Origin: Beutenbergia cavernae DSM 12333
Lineage (GTDB): Bacteria > Actinomycetota > Actinomycetes > Actinomycetales > Beutenbergiaceae
Direction of reading: 5' to 3'
Assembly (NCBI RefSeq): GCF_000023105.1
Contig: NC_012669.1
Coordinates: 2,791,025-2,855,024 of the forward strand
DNA length: 64,000 nt
Every line of letters starts with the position of its first letter. Within the stretch, counting starts at the first letter, position 1. The notes under the pieces are model-generated. The model saw only the letters and a program-made list of their open reading frames with translations, was not told where the DNA came from and made no database searches. A program made the position numbers and the translations under genes. Below are positions 1 through 11,212 of this stretch, piece by piece.

Positions 1-725
1 CCGGCCGCCCCGACGCCCCGCCCCCGCAGCTCCGGGTGCACCCACACGCCCTGGATCTGCGCCACGCCGAGCGACACGGCGCCCAGCTCCGCCTTGAACG
101 CGACCCGGCGTCCGGCCGGTCCGTCGTCGAGCCGGACGAACGAGCGACCCTGGACGACGAGCTGCCGGACCCTGCCCTCGTACCCGCCGCCCGCCGACAC
201 GGGCGAGTACCCGTACTCCTCGGTGAACATCGCGACGCACGCGGGGAGCAGGACGTCGAGGTCCGCCTCCGTGCCAAGACGGACGCCCGGGTCCGCCGGC
301 ACGCGCGGATCGGCGGTGATCGTCATCGACGGCTGGTCGGCGCGGACCTCGCGCGGCGTGCTCCAGGCCGTGCCGAGCCGCTCCCAGAGACCCAGCACCG
401 CCGGGGCGTCGCCGACGATCGACGAGCACCGGCGGCCCCGGTCACGGATCGCCGTGGCGAGCGAGGCGATCCCCCGGCCGTCGGGGCTGACCGGCACGAG
501 GTTCGCGCCCGCCCAGCACAGCGCCACGAGCTCGCCACCGGACCACGCTCCGAGGATCTCGCCGAAGGCCGGCGTCGAAGTGCCGAGCGCCTCGACCCAC
601 CCGCCGGCGAGCACGGCTCCGACGGGGTCGACGTGGCAGAGGTCCAGCGCGGCCTCGCGATCGGCGCCCTCCAGGGGCCGGACGACGTCGGCCGGCCGCT
701 CCTTGACGCGTGACCAGCTCGGCAT
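1..725 (-). CDS. GNAT-family N-acetyltransferase, 3' end cut by window edge
   Basis: The frame is open from an ATG at 725 to the window edge, so the C-terminus is missing. The protein starts MPSWSRVKERPADVVRPLEG. It has an N-terminal region like the DUF4081 domain often found with GNAT folds, and near residue 235 the acetyl-CoA binding motif A (VWVHPELRGRGVGAA). It probably transfers an acetyl group to an unknown amine. It lies 44 bp downstream of ispG on the same strand, a common actinobacterial neighbour pair. The family call is firm from motif A; the substrate is unknown. Confidence 0.8.
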   Translation of the reverse strand, partial: MPSWSRVKERPADVVRPLEGADREAALDLCHVDPVGAVLAGGWVEALGTSTPAFGEILGAWSGGELVALCWAGANLVPVSPDGRGIASLATAIRDRGRRCSSIVGDAPAVLGLWERLGTAWSTPREVRADQPSMTITADPRVPADPGVRLGTEADLDVLLPACVAMFTEEYGYSPVSAGGGYEGRVRQLVVQGRSFVRLDDGPAGRRVAFKAELGAVSLGVAQIQGVWVHPELRGRGVGAA

Positions 726-769
726 CCCCAAATTGTGCCGCACGCCCGCGCGGATGTGCGGCCCGGACG

Positions 770-1948
770 TCAGCCGACCGTGACGACCGGCGCTCCGCCG
801 TCGTCCGCCTGCCCCATCGTCTCCGCGATCCGCATCGCCTCGGCGATCAGCGTCTCGACGATCTCCGACTCGGGGACGGTCTTGACGACCTCGCCCTTGA
901 CGAAGATCTGGCCCTTGCCGTTGCCGGACGCCACGCCGAGGTCCGCCTCGCGCGCCTCGCCCGGTCCGTTGACCACGCAGCCCATGACGGCAACCCGCAG
1001 CGGGACCTCGAGCCCCTCCAGACCGGCCGTCACCCGCTCGGCGAGCGTGTACACGTCCACCTGGGCGCGGCCGCACGACGGGCACGACACGATCTCGAGC
1101 TTGCGCGGGCGCAGGTTGAGCGACTGCAGGATCTGGATGCCGACCTTGACCTCTTCGACCGGCGGTGCCGAGAGCGAGACGCGGATGGTGTCGCCGATGC
1201 CCTGGCTCAGGAGCGCGCCGAACGCCGTCGCCGACTTGATCGTGCCCTGGAACGCCGGACCCGCCTCGGTCACGCCGAGGTGCAGCGGCCAGTCACCCCG
1301 CTCCGCCAGCAGCTCGTAGGCGCGCACCATGACCACCGGGTCGTTGTGCTTCACGGAGATCTTGAAGTCGTGGAAGTCGTGCTCCTCGAACAGCGACGCC
1401 TCCCAGACGGCGGACTCGACCAGCGCCTCCGGCGTCGCCTTGCCGTACTTCGCGAGCAGGCGCGGGTCCAGCGAGCCGGCGTTCACGCCGATGCGCAGGC
1501 TGGTGCCGGCCGCCTTCGCGGCGTCGGCGATCTCCTTGACCTTGTCGTCGAACTTGCGGATGTTGCCAGGGTTGACCCGGACGGCGGCGCAGCCGGCGTC
1601 GATGGCGGCGAACACGTACTTCGGCTGGAAGTGGATGTCCGCGATCACCGGGATCTGCGACTTCTTCGCGATGATCGGCAGCGCGTCGGCGTCGTCCTGG
1701 GTGGGGCACGCGACGCGCACGATGTCGCAGCCCGTCGCCGTCAGCTCGGCGATCTGCTGGAGCGTGGCGTTGATGTCGGTCGTCTTCGTCGTCGTCATCG
1801 ACTGCACGGAGACCGGGGCGTCACCACCGACCTCGACGGAGCCGACACGGATCTTGCGGGTCTTTCGGCGGGGGGCCAGCACGGGGGGTGCTTCCTTGAC
1901 GGTCGGCATGCCCAGGGAGATCGGAACGCTCACGTGCTCCAGTATCAC
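770..1948 (-). CDS. ispG: 4-hydroxy-3-methylbut-2-enyl diphosphate synthase (IspG/GcpE)
   Basis: IspG carries out the penultimate step of the MEP isoprenoid pathway, reductively opening methylerythritol cyclodiphosphate to HMBPP with a [4Fe-4S] cluster. The 392 residues match the short bacterial form: a TIM-barrel part ([29 protein letters not shown]) and a C-terminal cluster domain with Cys289 and Cys292 ([10 protein letters not shown]) and Cys324 ([10 protein letters not shown]). The GTG at 1948 follows a GGAGG; an internal ATG at 1909 is an alternative start. It lies directly downstream of rseP and two genes from dxr, another MEP enzyme, in one minus-strand run. Confidence 0.97.
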   Translation of the reverse strand: MILEHVSVPISLGMPTVKEAPPVLAPRRKTRKIRVGSVEVGGDAPVSVQSMTTTKTTDINATLQQIAELTATGCDIVRVACPTQDDADALPIIAKKSQIPVIADIHFQPKYVFAAIDAGCAAVRVNPGNIRKFDDKVKEIADAAKAAGTSLRIGVNAGSLDPRLLAKYGKATPEALVESAVWEASLFEEHDFHDFKISVKHNDPVVMVRAYELLAERGDWPLHLGVTEAGPAFQGTIKSATAFGALLSQGIGDTIRVSLSAPPVEEVKVGIQILQSLNLRPRKLEIVSCPSCGRAQVDVYTLAERVTAGLEGLEVPLRVAVMGCVVNGPGEAREADLGVASGNGKGQIFVKGEVVKTVPESEIVETLIAEAMRIAETMGQADDGGAPVVTVG

Positions 1949-1972
1949 ACCCGCCTCCGGCGAGACCCGCGC

Positions 1973-3304
1973 TCAGCCACCCGTGAGCGAGATCGGGTCG
2001 ACGATGTCGGCGATGGCGAGCAGGAGGCTCATCCCGATGAGGACGACGAACACCACGTACGTCAGCGGTAGCAGCCGCACCGTGTCCACCGGACCGGGAT
2101 CCGGCCGCTCGCGCCACCGGGCGATGCGGCGTCGGGCACCCTCCCACAACGCCCCAGCGATGTGGCCGCCGTCGAGCGGGAGCAGCGGGATCATGTTGAA
2201 CGCGAACAGCGCGAGGTTGAGCGACGCCAGGATCTGCAGCATGAGCAGGGCGTTCCCGGCGAAACCGAAGTCCGTGTCGGTGGCCGCCGCCTCGCCGGCG
2301 ATCCGTCCGACGCCGATGAGACCGATGACGTTGGGGTCCCGCTCCTGGCCGCCGAACGTCGACGACGCGATGGACACCAGGCGCTGGGGCAGCGTGAGGA
2401 TGATGCCGAACGTCTGACCCAGCGCGTCGCCGAAGACCGCGGGGACGGCGCTGATCGGCTGGCGCACCAGGGCGGCCTCGGGAGCGACGCCGACGAACGG
2501 TGCGGGCGCCGTCACGACGTTCCCGGCCTCGTCCGTCTCGACGAAGCCCTCGGCGTCGACGACGGGGCGATCGGTCATCGTGGGCGTGACGGTGACGGTG
2601 AGGTCCTCGCCGCCGCGACTCACCTCGACGTCGACGGGCTCGGCGCCGCCGGCCCGGATCGCCGCCTGCAGGTCGGCCCAGTCCTCGACGGGCGTGCCGC
2701 CCCAGCTCAGCACCTGGTCGCCCGGCTCGAGCCCCGCGGCCGTGGCCGGCGCGACCGGGTCGGCTGACGCGCACTCGCGATCGGCGTCGTACGGCAGCAC
2801 GCACTGGGAGACGGTGCCGACGGTGGACGTGAGCTGGGGCAGCCCGATCCCCATCAGCGCGACGGCCAGCAGGACGAACGCGATGACGAGGTTGACGAAC
2901 GGCCCGCCGAACATCACGACGAGCTTCTTCGGCACCGACAGCGCCCAGAACGTCCGGCGCTCCTCGCCCGGCTGGACCTCGCTCAGCGCCTCGGCCCGGG
3001 CGTCCTCCATGACGGAGGAGAAGAACTTCTTGCGGGTCGGGGCGGCGCCGGGACCGGCCTCGCTCACGGCGCGGGCCGGCGGGTACATGCCGACCATCCG
3101 GACGTAGCCGCCCAGCGGGATGGCCTTGAAGCCGTACTCCGTGTCGCCGCGCCGGGTCGACCACAGCGTCTTCCCGAAGCCGACCATGTACTGGCTCACC
3201 TTGACGCCGAACCGCTTCGCGGGCAGCAGGTGGCCCACCTCGTGCAGGGCGATCGAGATCAGCAGCCCGATGACGAGCACGAGCACGCCGAGCCAGAACA
3301 TCAT
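1973..3304 (-). CDS. rseP: RIP-type site-2 zinc metalloprotease (RseP/Rip1-like, M50B)
   Basis: This membrane-embedded protease cleaves transmembrane substrates such as anti-sigma factors in regulated intramembrane proteolysis. The 443 residues hold an N-terminal helix with the zinc motif HEVGH at residues 21-25, a periplasmic-facing PDZ region (LEPGDQVLSWGGTPV), and near the C-terminus the second motif NMIPLLPLDGGH carrying the third zinc ligand, between hydrophobic segments. Length and motif order are standard. It sits between dxr and ispG on the minus strand, the usual actinobacterial order. The substrates cannot be told from sequence. Confidence 0.95.
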   Translation of the reverse strand: MMFWLGVLVLVIGLLISIALHEVGHLLPAKRFGVKVSQYMVGFGKTLWSTRRGDTEYGFKAIPLGGYVRMVGMYPPARAVSEAGPGAAPTRKKFFSSVMEDARAEALSEVQPGEERRTFWALSVPKKLVVMFGGPFVNLVIAFVLLAVALMGIGLPQLTSTVGTVSQCVLPYDADRECASADPVAPATAAGLEPGDQVLSWGGTPVEDWADLQAAIRAGGAEPVDVEVSRGGEDLTVTVTPTMTDRPVVDAEGFVETDEAGNVVTAPAPFVGVAPEAALVRQPISAVPAVFGDALGQTFGIILTLPQRLVSIASSTFGGQERDPNVIGLIGVGRIAGEAAATDTDFGFAGNALLMLQILASLNLALFAFNMIPLLPLDGGHIAGALWEGARRRIARWRERPDPGPVDTVRLLPLTYVVFVVLIGMSLLLAIADIVDPISLTGG

Positions 3305-3340
3305 GCCTCCCAGAATCTCACGGGAACCTGGGGACGCGGA

Positions 3341-4525
3341 TCAGCGCTCCCGCGAGGGTCCGTCGGCGACGAGCGCCCGCGACCGCGCTCGTGCCCACGC
3401 CTCCGCGGCCTGGACGCCCTCGAGCGACAGCGCGCCGTCGGGCGGATCCGGGTACTCCCCCAGCACGCGGGCGACAGTCCCGACGACGTCGAGGAACGGC
3501 AGGCGCCCGTCGAGGAACGCCGCGACCGCCTCCTCGTTCGCGGCATTGAGCACGGCCGGGTGCAGCGGCGACGCCTTCACCGCCTCACGCGCGAGGTCGA
3601 GAGCCGGGAACGCGGCGTCGTCGACCGGCTCGAACGTCCACGACGTCGCGGCGTCCCAGCGGCACGGCGACGCCGCACCGGGCACCCGGTCGGGCCAGGC
3701 GAGGCCGAGCGCGATCGGCAGCCGCATGTCCGGTGGGGATGCCTGGGCGATCGTCGACCCGTCCACGAACTCGACCATCGAGTGGACGACCGACTGCGGG
3801 TGCACGACGACGGTGATGTCCGCGACCGGCACGTCGAACAGGACGTGCGCCTCGATGAGCTCGAGGCCCTTGTTCATGAGCGTCGCGGAGTTCGTGGTGA
3901 CGACCGGCCCCATCGCCCAGGTGGGGTGAGCCAGCGCCTGCTCGGGCGTCACGCCGGCCATCTGCTCGCGCGACCAGCCGCGGAACGGCCCACCCGAGGC
4001 CGTGAGCACGAGCCGCGCGACCTCGGACCGCGCTCCGGACCGCAGCGCCTGCGCGATGGCCGAGTGCTCCGAGTCGACCGGCACGATCTGGTCGGCGCGC
4101 TGCTGGGCGGCCCGCACCAGCGCGGCGCCCGCCACGAGCGACTCCTTGTTCGCGAGCGCGAGCGTCGAACCCGCCTCGAGCGCCGCGAGCGTCGGCGCGA
4201 GCCCGACGGACCCCGTGATCCCGTTGAGCACGACGTCGGCGCCGCGCCCGGCGAGGTCGGCGGCGGCTCCCGGGCCGGTGAGGACCTCCGTCCGGCGGCC
4301 GCCGGCCGCGCGGATCGCCGCGGCGACGTCGTCCTGCTCGCCGGCGGCGACGGCGACGACCGGCACGTCGTGAGCGACCGCCTGCCGCGCGAGCAGCTCC
4401 AGGTCGCTCCCGCCGGCGGCGAGCCCCACCACCTGGAACCGTCCTGGCGCCGCCGCGACGACGTCGAGCGCCTGGGTCCCGATCGAACCGGTGGAACCGA
4501 GGAGGACGACGGTGCGCGCGCTCAC
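3341..4525 (-). CDS. dxr: 1-deoxy-D-xylulose-5-phosphate reductoisomerase
   Basis: Dxr converts DXP to 2-C-methylerythritol 4-phosphate with NADPH, the committed step of the MEP pathway. The 394-residue protein begins [16 protein letters not shown] with the Rossmann glycine motif (GSTGSIG, residues 10-16). It contains the metal and substrate region [10 protein letters not shown], the flexible-loop signature [12 protein letters not shown], and [28 protein letters not shown]. Its start overlaps the stop of the upstream DivIVA-domain gene by 4 nt, which suggests translational coupling. Together with ispG two genes downstream it puts two MEP enzymes in one transcription unit. Confidence 0.97.
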   Translation of the reverse strand: MSARTVVLLGSTGSIGTQALDVVAAAPGRFQVVGLAAGGSDLELLARQAVAHDVPVVAVAAGEQDDVAAAIRAAGGRRTEVLTGPGAAADLAGRGADVVLNGITGSVGLAPTLAALEAGSTLALANKESLVAGAALVRAAQQRADQIVPVDSEHSAIAQALRSGARSEVARLVLTASGGPFRGWSREQMAGVTPEQALAHPTWAMGPVVTTNSATLMNKGLELIEAHVLFDVPVADITVVVHPQSVVHSMVEFVDGSTIAQASPPDMRLPIALGLAWPDRVPGAASPCRWDAATSWTFEPVDDAAFPALDLAREAVKASPLHPAVLNAANEEAVAAFLDGRLPFLDVVGTVARVLGEYPDPPDGALSLEGVQAAEAWARARSRALVADGPSRER

Positions 4526-5073
4526 TCGACCGACAGCAGGACGTCGACGACGCGGTCGAGGAACGCGTCGACCGGTCCTTCCGCGTAGGCCCGGGTGCGG
4601 GGCGCGGAGCGGAAGGTGGCCGAGCGGATCTCCGAGGCGGTCAGGGGCACGCCGGCGTCGAAGTAGTCGACGAGCCGGTCCAGCAGGGCGTCGACGTCCT
4701 CCGTGTCGTACCCGTGACCGTGCTCCGGCTGCGCGAACCGCTCGTTCTCGGGCCGCGTGAGCCGGCCGTACAGCGTCGTCGCGCGGTCGGCCACCTCGTG
4801 CATCCAGGCCGCCTGCCCGCGATCCGCGACGAACTCGGCCCGCTCGCGCTGCACGAACGCGGCCTCGAGCCGGTCGAGGGCCGCATCCACGGCCGTGGTC
4901 GAGTAGCCGTGGCGCACGAGGTCGAAGGCCGCCTGCCGCACGTCCTGTCCGGTCAGCTGCGCGGCGCCGTTCGTCCCCTCGTACGCCGCGCGGGCGCGCG
5001 AGAAGAACGTGTCGACCTCCTCGCGGTCGTACCCGCGCGACATCCGACCGACGGTCGGGAACATCCGCGTCAT
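4522..5073 (-). CDS. DivIVA-domain-containing protein
   Basis: The ATG at 5073 was chosen because GGAGG lies just upstream; a longer frame to 5154 would run through rlmN. The 183-residue protein begins [20 protein letters not shown], a DivIVA-type segment ([14 protein letters not shown]), and repeats the theme twice more: [20 protein letters not shown], and a C-terminal R(A)[17 protein letters not shown]. DivIVA segments bind membranes and self-assemble. This one lacks the long coiled coil of Wag31, so it is not the polar-growth DivIVA. It overlaps dxr by 4 nt and lies 22 bp after rlmN. Its function is unknown. Confidence 0.8.
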   Translation of the reverse strand: MTRMFPTVGRMSRGYDREEVDTFFSRARAAYEGTNGAAQLTGQDVRQAAFDLVRHGYSTTAVDAALDRLEAAFVQRERAEFVADRGQAAWMHEVADRATTLYGRLTRPENERFAQPEHGHGYDTEDVDALLDRLVDYFDAGVPLTASEIRSATFRSAPRTRAYAEGPVDAFLDRVVDVLLSVE

Positions 5074-5095
5074 CGCCACCTCCCCGCCGGCGAGC

Positions 5096-6247
5096 CTACT
5101 GGCTGGCCGCGAGCTGCCCGCAGGCGCCGTCGATGTCGCTCCCGCGCGTGTCACGGATCGTCGTGGGGATGCCGGCGTGCCTCAACCGGGCGACGAACTC
5201 CGCCTCCACTCCCGGGTCGCTCGCCGTCCAGCGCGAGCCGGGCGTCGGGTTCAGCGGGATCGGGTTGACGTGCACCCAGCCACGGCCACGCGCGACGAGC
5301 TCCTTCGCGAGCAGGTCGGCGCGCCAGCCGTGGTCGTTCACGTCGCGGATGAGCGCGTACTCGATGCTCACCCGGCGATGGGTGATGTCGAAGTACCTGC
5401 GTGCGGCGTCGAGCGCCTCGCCCACGCTCCACCGGGTGTTGATCGGCACCAGCTCGCTGCGCAGCTCGTCGTCGGGCGCGTGCAGGGACACGGCGAGCGT
5501 GACCGGGATCCCCTCGGCCGCGAGCTTGTCGATCGCCGGCACGAGACCGACGGTCGAGACCGTGACGTTGCGCGCCGACATGCCGAGGCCCGACGGCGCG
5601 GGCTCCACCATGCGACGCACCGCACCGATGACGGCGCGGTAGTTGGCGAGCGGCTCACCCATGCCCATGAACACCACGTTCGACAGGCGCGTCGGCCCGC
5701 CCGGCAGGTCCCCCGCCCGGCACGCGGCCGCCGCCAGGCGCACCTGCTCCACGATCTCCGCCGTGGACAGGTTGCGCGTGAGGCCGAGCTGGCCGGTGGC
5801 GCAGAACGGGCACGCCATCCCGCACCCGGCCTGGCTCGACACGCACAGCGTCGTCCGGTCGCGGTAGCGCATGAGCACGGACTCGACCTTCGCGTCGTCG
5901 AACAGCGCCCACAGCGTCTTGACCGTCGCGCCGCCGTCGGCCTCCATGGTCCGCACGGGCGACACGAGCTGCGGCAGCAGCGCGGCGACCAGGTCCTCCC
6001 GCGACGCCGCCGGAAGGTCGGACATCGCGTCGGCGTCGCGCGTGAGGTGGGTGAAGTAGTGGCGCGAGAGCTGATCGGCACGGAAGGCCGCCTCGCCGAC
6101 GCCACGGACGGCGTCGACACGCTCCGCGGGCGCGAGATCGGCGAGGTGCACAGGGGGCTTCCCGCGGCGCGGCGCGGCGAACTGCAGGCGCGGGCGGGAA
6201 CCGGGGTCGACGGCGGTCGGCGCGGCAGGGGTGTGGACGTCGGTCAT
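5096..6247 (-). CDS. rlmN: 23S rRNA (adenine2503-C2)/tRNA methyltransferase RlmN
   Basis: RlmN is a radical-SAM enzyme that methylates C2 of A2503 in 23S rRNA and A37 in some tRNAs. The cluster motif is CGMACPFC (Cys142, 146 and 149 counted from the chosen start). [24 protein letters not shown] and the C-terminal [18 protein letters not shown] with the conserved methyl-accepting cysteine follow. The ATG at 6247 follows GAGGA at a good distance; an upstream in-frame ATG at 6277 would overlap cdsA and add ten atypical residues. Length 383 is normal for actinobacteria. Confidence 0.96.
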   Translation of the reverse strand: MTDVHTPAAPTAVDPGSRPRLQFAAPRRGKPPVHLADLAPAERVDAVRGVGEAAFRADQLSRHYFTHLTRDADAMSDLPAASREDLVAALLPQLVSPVRTMEADGGATVKTLWALFDDAKVESVLMRYRDRTTLCVSSQAGCGMACPFCATGQLGLTRNLSTAEIVEQVRLAAAACRAGDLPGGPTRLSNVVFMGMGEPLANYRAVIGAVRRMVEPAPSGLGMSARNVTVSTVGLVPAIDKLAAEGIPVTLAVSLHAPDDELRSELVPINTRWSVGEALDAARRYFDITHRRVSIEYALIRDVNDHGWRADLLAKELVARGRGWVHVNPIPLNPTPGSRWTASDPGVEAEFVARLRHAGIPTTIRDTRGSDIDGACGQLAASQ

Positions 6248-6273
6248 GATGGGTCCATCCTCGCAGGTCGGCC

Positions 6274-7485
<1,212 letters not shown>

Positions 7486-8043
7486 TCAGACCTCGAGGAG
7501 CTCGCGCTCCTTGTGGCTGAGCAGGTCGTCGATCGCGTCGACGTGGCTCTTCGTCGCCAGTTCGAGCTCCTTCTCCGCCCGTGCCACCTCGTCCTCGCCG
7601 GCCTCGCCGTCACGCACGATGCGGTCCAGCTCGTCCTTGGCCTTGCGGCGTACGGCGCGCACGGACACCCGCGCGTCCTCGCCCTTGCCCTTCGCGAGCT
7701 TGACGTACTCGCGGCGCCGCTCCTCGGTCAGCTGCGGCAGCACGATGCGGATCACGTTGCCGTCGTCGCTCGGGTTGACGCCCAGGTCCGACGCACGGAG
7801 CGCCTTCTCGATCTCGCTCGCGGCACCCCGGTCGTACGGGTTGATGAGGATCACGCGCGCCTCCGGGATGGTGATGCCCGCAAGCTGCTGCAGCGGCGTC
7901 GGCGCGCCGTAGTAGTCGACGAGGATCTTCTGGAAGAGGGCGGCGTTCGCCCGGCCGGTGCGGATGGCGCCGAGCTCGTCGCGTGCGACCTCCACGGCCT
8001 TGTCCATCTTGTCCTCGGCCTCGAGGAGGATGTCGTCGATCAC
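7486..8043 (-). CDS. frr: ribosome recycling factor
   Basis: RRF splits post-termination ribosomes with EF-G. The 185-residue protein is full length, mostly helical, with the conserved [20 protein letters not shown] segment and the C-terminal helix ([24 protein letters not shown] style) returning to the three-helix bundle. Its start overlaps the pyrH stop by 4 nt (ATGA type), and cdsA follows immediately, so pyrH-frr-cdsA are probably co-transcribed and translationally coupled. Confidence 0.98.
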   Translation of the reverse strand: MIDDILLEAEDKMDKAVEVARDELGAIRTGRANAALFQKILVDYYGAPTPLQQLAGITIPEARVILINPYDRGAASEIEKALRASDLGVNPSDDGNVIRIVLPQLTEERRREYVKLAKGKGEDARVSVRAVRRKAKDELDRIVRDGEAGEDEVARAEKELELATKSHVDAIDDLLSHKERELLEV

Positions 8044-8837
8044 GGGTGCTCCTTCGTGTTCTCGCCCGCGTGGGCGTCGTCGTCGGCGGGGGGCCGGGAC
8101 GTCACGAGCGTTCCGATCCTCTCACCCGAGAGCGCGCGAGTGACGTTCCCCGGCGTGTCCATGCCGAACACTCGCATCGGCAGGTCGTTGTCGCGGCACA
8201 GGCTGAAGGCGCTCGCGTCGACGACCCGGAGGTCGCGGCGGAGCGCCTCGTCGAACGTCAGGACCTCGAGGCGCCGTGCCTTGGGGTCCACCCTGGGGTC
8301 GGCCGTGTACACGCCGTCGACGCCGTTCTTCCCGACGAGGACCTCGTCGCAGTGCGTCTCCAGCGCGCGCTGCGCCGCCACGGTGTCGGTGGAGAAGTAC
8401 GGCATCCCAGCCCCGGCCCCGAAGATCACCACGCGGCCCTTCTCGAGGTGCCGGATCGCGCGCAGCGGGATGTAGGGCTCGGCGACCTGCCCCATGGTGA
8501 TCGCCGTCTGGACGCGCGGGCTCACGCCCGCCTTCTCGAGGAAGTCCTGCAGGGCCAGGCAGTTCATCACCGTGCCGAGCATGCCCATGTAGTCGGCGCG
8601 CGACCGGTCGAGCCCCCGCTGCGAGAGCTCCGCACCACGGAAGAAGTTCCCGCCGCCGACGACGATCGCCACCTGCACGCCCGCCGTCACCGCCGCGGCG
8701 ATCTCGCGTGCGACGGCCGCGACCACGTCCGGGTCCAGCCCGATCGTCCCGCCGCCGAACACCTCGCCGGAGAGCTTGAGCAGGACGCGCCGGGGCGGCT
8801 GCGGCGCCTGCCCGGTCGCCGTGGTCGCAGTGGTCAC
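8040..8837 (-). CDS. pyrH: UMP kinase
   Basis: PyrH phosphorylates UMP to UDP in pyrimidine nucleotide synthesis. The 265 residues show the amino-acid-kinase fold motifs [38 protein letters not shown], and [17 protein letters not shown], plus the nucleotide-binding [10 protein letters not shown]. About 15 extra N-terminal residues precede the core, and the C-terminal tail of around 20 residues is polar. It sits in the standard tsf-pyrH-frr order, separated from tsf by a strong hairpin. Confidence 0.97.
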   Translation of the reverse strand: MTTATTATGQAPQPPRRVLLKLSGEVFGGGTIGLDPDVVAAVAREIAAAVTAGVQVAIVVGGGNFFRGAELSQRGLDRSRADYMGMLGTVMNCLALQDFLEKAGVSPRVQTAITMGQVAEPYIPLRAIRHLEKGRVVIFGAGAGMPYFSTDTVAAQRALETHCDEVLVGKNGVDGVYTADPRVDPKARRLEVLTFDEALRRDLRVVDASAFSLCRDNDLPMRVFGMDTPGNVTRALSGERIGTLVTSRPPADDDAHAGENTKEHP

Positions 8838-8884
8838 GTGGTTACCCCTTCGTCGAGTCGGCCCGGCGCTGGGTCCGGGTGCGT

Positions 8885-8921
8885 CGGTGGCCCCGGACCT
8901 GCATGAGGTCCGGGGCCACCG
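8885..8921 (-). terminator. strong hairpin downstream of tsf
   Basis: A perfect 16-bp inverted repeat (arms 8885-8900 and 8906-8921, loop gcatg) lies 10 bp after the tsf stop. It reads as a GC-rich stem with no following T tract, so it may stop transcription weakly, stabilise the rpsB-tsf mRNA 3' end, or attenuate read-through into pyrH. I see the repeat directly; the role is inferred. Confidence 0.65.
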
Positions 8922-8930
8922 GTGTTCGGC

Positions 8931-9776
8931 TCAGGCGCCGACGCGGAACCGCGCGAAGCCGGTCAGCGTGCCGCCGGTCTCGGCGACGACCTGCCCGACC
9001 GTCTTCTTCGGGTCACGGGCGAAGGCCTGGTCCACGAGGACCTGGTCCTTGAAGAACCCGTTGAGGCGACCCTCGACGATCTTCGTGAGTGCCTGCTCGG
9101 GCTTGCCCTCGTTGCGGGCGGTCTCCTCGGCGATGCGTCGCTCGTCGGCGACGAGCTGCTCCGGGACGTCCTCGCGGGTCAGGTACGCCGGCGAGTACGC
9201 CGCGACGTGCATCGCGATCTCCTCGGCCACGGACGCCGCTGCGGCGTCCGTCGCGACCATGACGCCGACCTGCGGGGGCAGGTCCTTGCTGGTGCGGTGC
9301 AGGTAGACACCCACGTGCTCGCCGTCGAGGCGGGCGACGCGACGCAGCACGAGCTTCTCACCGAGCGTGGCGGCGGCGCCGTCGACGATCTCGGCGACCG
9401 TCTCGCCGCCCGCATCCGCGGCGAGCAGCGCGTCGGCGTCGCGTGCGGCCGAGGCCACGGCGGCGTCGAGCACGCGCTCCGCGAGACCGACGAACGTCGC
9501 GTTCTTCGCCACGAAGTCCGTCTCCGCGTTCAGCTCGACCATCGTGCCGACCTGGCCGGCGACGTCGTGGGCGTCCGTCACCTTCACGGCGACGAGGCCC
9601 TCGGAGGCCGAGCGCCCCTCCCGCTTCGCCACGCCCTTGAGACCCTTCACGCGGATGATCTCGAGCGCCTTCTCGGCATCGCCGTCGGCCTCGTCGAGGG
9701 CCTTCTTGACGTCGAGCATGCCCGCGCCGGACTTCTCCCGGAGCGTCTTGATGTCAGCGGCGGTGTAGTTCGCCAT
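8931..9776 (-). CDS. tsf: translation elongation factor Ts
   Basis: EF-Ts is the nucleotide exchange factor for EF-Tu. The 281-residue protein starts MANYTAADIKTLREKSGAGMLDVKKAL, the UBA-like N-terminal domain, followed by the core with the TDFVA motif (NAETDFVAKNATF) and the actinobacterial C-terminal subdomain ending in TGFARFRVGA. It lies 32 bp downstream of rpsB, with which it is normally co-transcribed, and ends just before the hairpin at 8885-8921. Confidence 0.98.
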   Translation of the reverse strand: MANYTAADIKTLREKSGAGMLDVKKALDEADGDAEKALEIIRVKGLKGVAKREGRSASEGLVAVKVTDAHDVAGQVGTMVELNAETDFVAKNATFVGLAERVLDAAVASAARDADALLAADAGGETVAEIVDGAAATLGEKLVLRRVARLDGEHVGVYLHRTSKDLPPQVGVMVATDAAAASVAEEIAMHVAAYSPAYLTREDVPEQLVADERRIAEETARNEGKPEQALTKIVEGRLNGFFKDQVLVDQAFARDPKKTVGQVVAETGGTLTGFARFRVGA

Positions 9777-9808
9777 CAGGTATGGGTCTCCTTCTCGCGG
9801 GTCGGGGC

Positions 9809-10870
9809 TCAGGCCTGCTCGTCGGTGGACTCGGCCGGGGTCTCGGCCTCCGCCTCGGCCGGGGTCGCGGACTCAGCCTCAACCTCCGCCTCGGCGGGGG
9901 TCGCGGACTCAGCCTCAACCTCCGCCTCGGCCTCGGCGGGTGCCTCGGCAGCCGTCTCGACCTCGGCAGGAGCCTCGGCCACCGTCTCGCCGTCGGCCTC
10001 GGCCGCGAGCGGCTCCGCCGGGGTGTCGGCCGGCGCCTCGAGGGCCTCGGCCTCGGCAGGCGTGGGCTCCTCCGTGTTGGCGGCGGAGGACTGCTCGTCG
10101 GTGTCGCCCTGGAGCAGCTCGCGCTCCCACTCGGCCAGCGGCTCCTCGGCGGTGCCCGCCTCACCCGGCGCCGAGCCGCCGTGGCGTGCCACAGTGCCCT
10201 CGGCGACGGCGTCGGCGATCACCCGCGTGAGCAGGCCGACGGCGCGGATGGCGTCGTCGTTGCCCGGGATCGGGTAGTCGACCTCGTCCGGGTCGCAGTT
10301 CGTGTCGAGGATCGCCACGACGGGGATGTTGAGCTTGCGCGCCTCGGCGACGGCGAGGTGCTCCTTCTTCGTGTCGACGATCCACACGGCGGAGGGGACC
10401 TTGGCCATCTCCCGGATGCCGCCGAGCGTGCGCTCGAGCTTGTCCTTCTCGCGGCGCATCATGAGGAGCTCCTTCTTCGTGCGGCCGGACGCGGCCACGT
10501 CGTCGAAGTCGATCTCCTCGAGCTCCTTGAGGCGGGACAGTCGCTTGCTCACCGTCTGGAAGTTGGTGAGCATGCCGCCCAGCCAGCGCTGGTTGACGTA
10601 GGGCATCCCGACGCGCGACGCCTGCTCGGCGACTGCCTCCTGGGCCTGCTTCTTCGTGCCGACGAACAGGATCGAGCCGCCGTGGGCGACCGTGTCCTTG
10701 ACGAACGAGAACGCCCGGTCGATGTCCGTGAGCGACTGCTGCAGGTCGATGATGTAGATGCCGTTGCGCTCGGTGAAGATGAAGCGCTTCATCTTGGGGT
10801 TCCACCGGCGGGTCTGGTGCCCGAAGTGGACGCCGCTCTCGAGGAGCTGGCGCATGGTGACGACGGCCAT
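9809..10870 (-). CDS. rpsB: 30S ribosomal protein S2 with long acidic C-terminal tail
   Basis: The first 250 residues or so are ordinary S2: [44 protein letters not shown], and [30 protein letters not shown]. About 100 further residues form an Ala/Glu/Thr/Pro-rich tail with no predicted fold ([13 protein letters not shown] units). Many actinobacterial S2 proteins carry acidic tails, but this one contains a near-perfect 36-bp tandem duplication (9861-9932). Frame and ribosomal core are intact, so S2 function is expected; the tail presumably projects from the 30S surface. Confidence 0.96.
   Translation of the reverse strand: MAVVTMRQLLESGVHFGHQTRRWNPKMKRFIFTERNGIYIIDLQQSLTDIDRAFSFVKDTVAHGGSILFVGTKKQAQEAVAEQASRVGMPYVNQRWLGGMLTNFQTVSKRLSRLKELEEIDFDDVAASGRTKKELLMMRREKDKLERTLGGIREMAKVPSAVWIVDTKKEHLAVAEARKLNIPVVAILDTNCDPDEVDYPIPGNDDAIRAVGLLTRVIADAVAEGTVARHGGSAPGEAGTAEEPLAEWERELLQGDTDEQSSAANTEEPTPAEAEALEAPADTPAEPLAAEADGETVAEAPAEVETAAEAPAEAEAEVEAESATPAEAEVEAESATPAEAEAETPAESTDEQA
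9861..9932 (-). repeat. 36-bp tandem repeat inside rpsB
   Basis: Two adjacent 36-bp units (9861-9896 and 9897-9932) differ only in the last base. Each encodes 12 residues of the S2 acidic tail, so copy-number change keeps the frame. Confidence 0.9.
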
Positions 10871-11212
10871 GGTCCGTCCTTCCCGCGCGGGGTGCCCGCG
10901 CGACGTGGCGGGCGCGGCCTTCCGGCGGCACCCGCGGTCTCGGTTGTCCTGCGGGACCGCCGGCTGGCAGCCCGCTCCTGGTGCCCACGCACGCCGGCAC
11001 CGCCCCGCGAAGGGCGGACCACGCCGGCGTGCCCCACCTCGGAGGGTGGGTCAGTGGGCGCGCGATGTCAGCCGGCGGACCGGCTGCAGCGAGGAGTCTA
11101 CCGGACGCGAGCCGCGCGACGACTTGTCCCCGAACCAGCCCCGCCGGCTAGCCGACGCTCTCGTCCACATGCTCCACACCCGGACCCGTCGCTCCTCGGC
11201 AGCGTGGTCCTC
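10871..11212 (-). promoter_or_regulatory. rpsB leader and divergent promoter region
   Basis: This 342-bp gap separates rpsB (minus) from the M23 peptidase gene (plus). On the minus strand TAGACT at 11100-11095 is a plausible -10 box for rpsB, which would give a leader of about 220 nt. The leader holds a nested hairpin: outer 10-bp arms 10989-10998 and 11023-11032, inner arms around a cgcgaa loop near 11003-11018. A smaller stem lies at 11033-11050. Ribosomal protein leaders often bind their own protein, so an S2 autoregulatory site is possible. The repeats are seen; the function is inferred. Confidence 0.45.

Noticed and set aside
36-713. Plus-strand frames at the left edge
   Set aside because: They are shadows of the minus-strand acetyltransferase gene, which has motif A and a clear start at 725.
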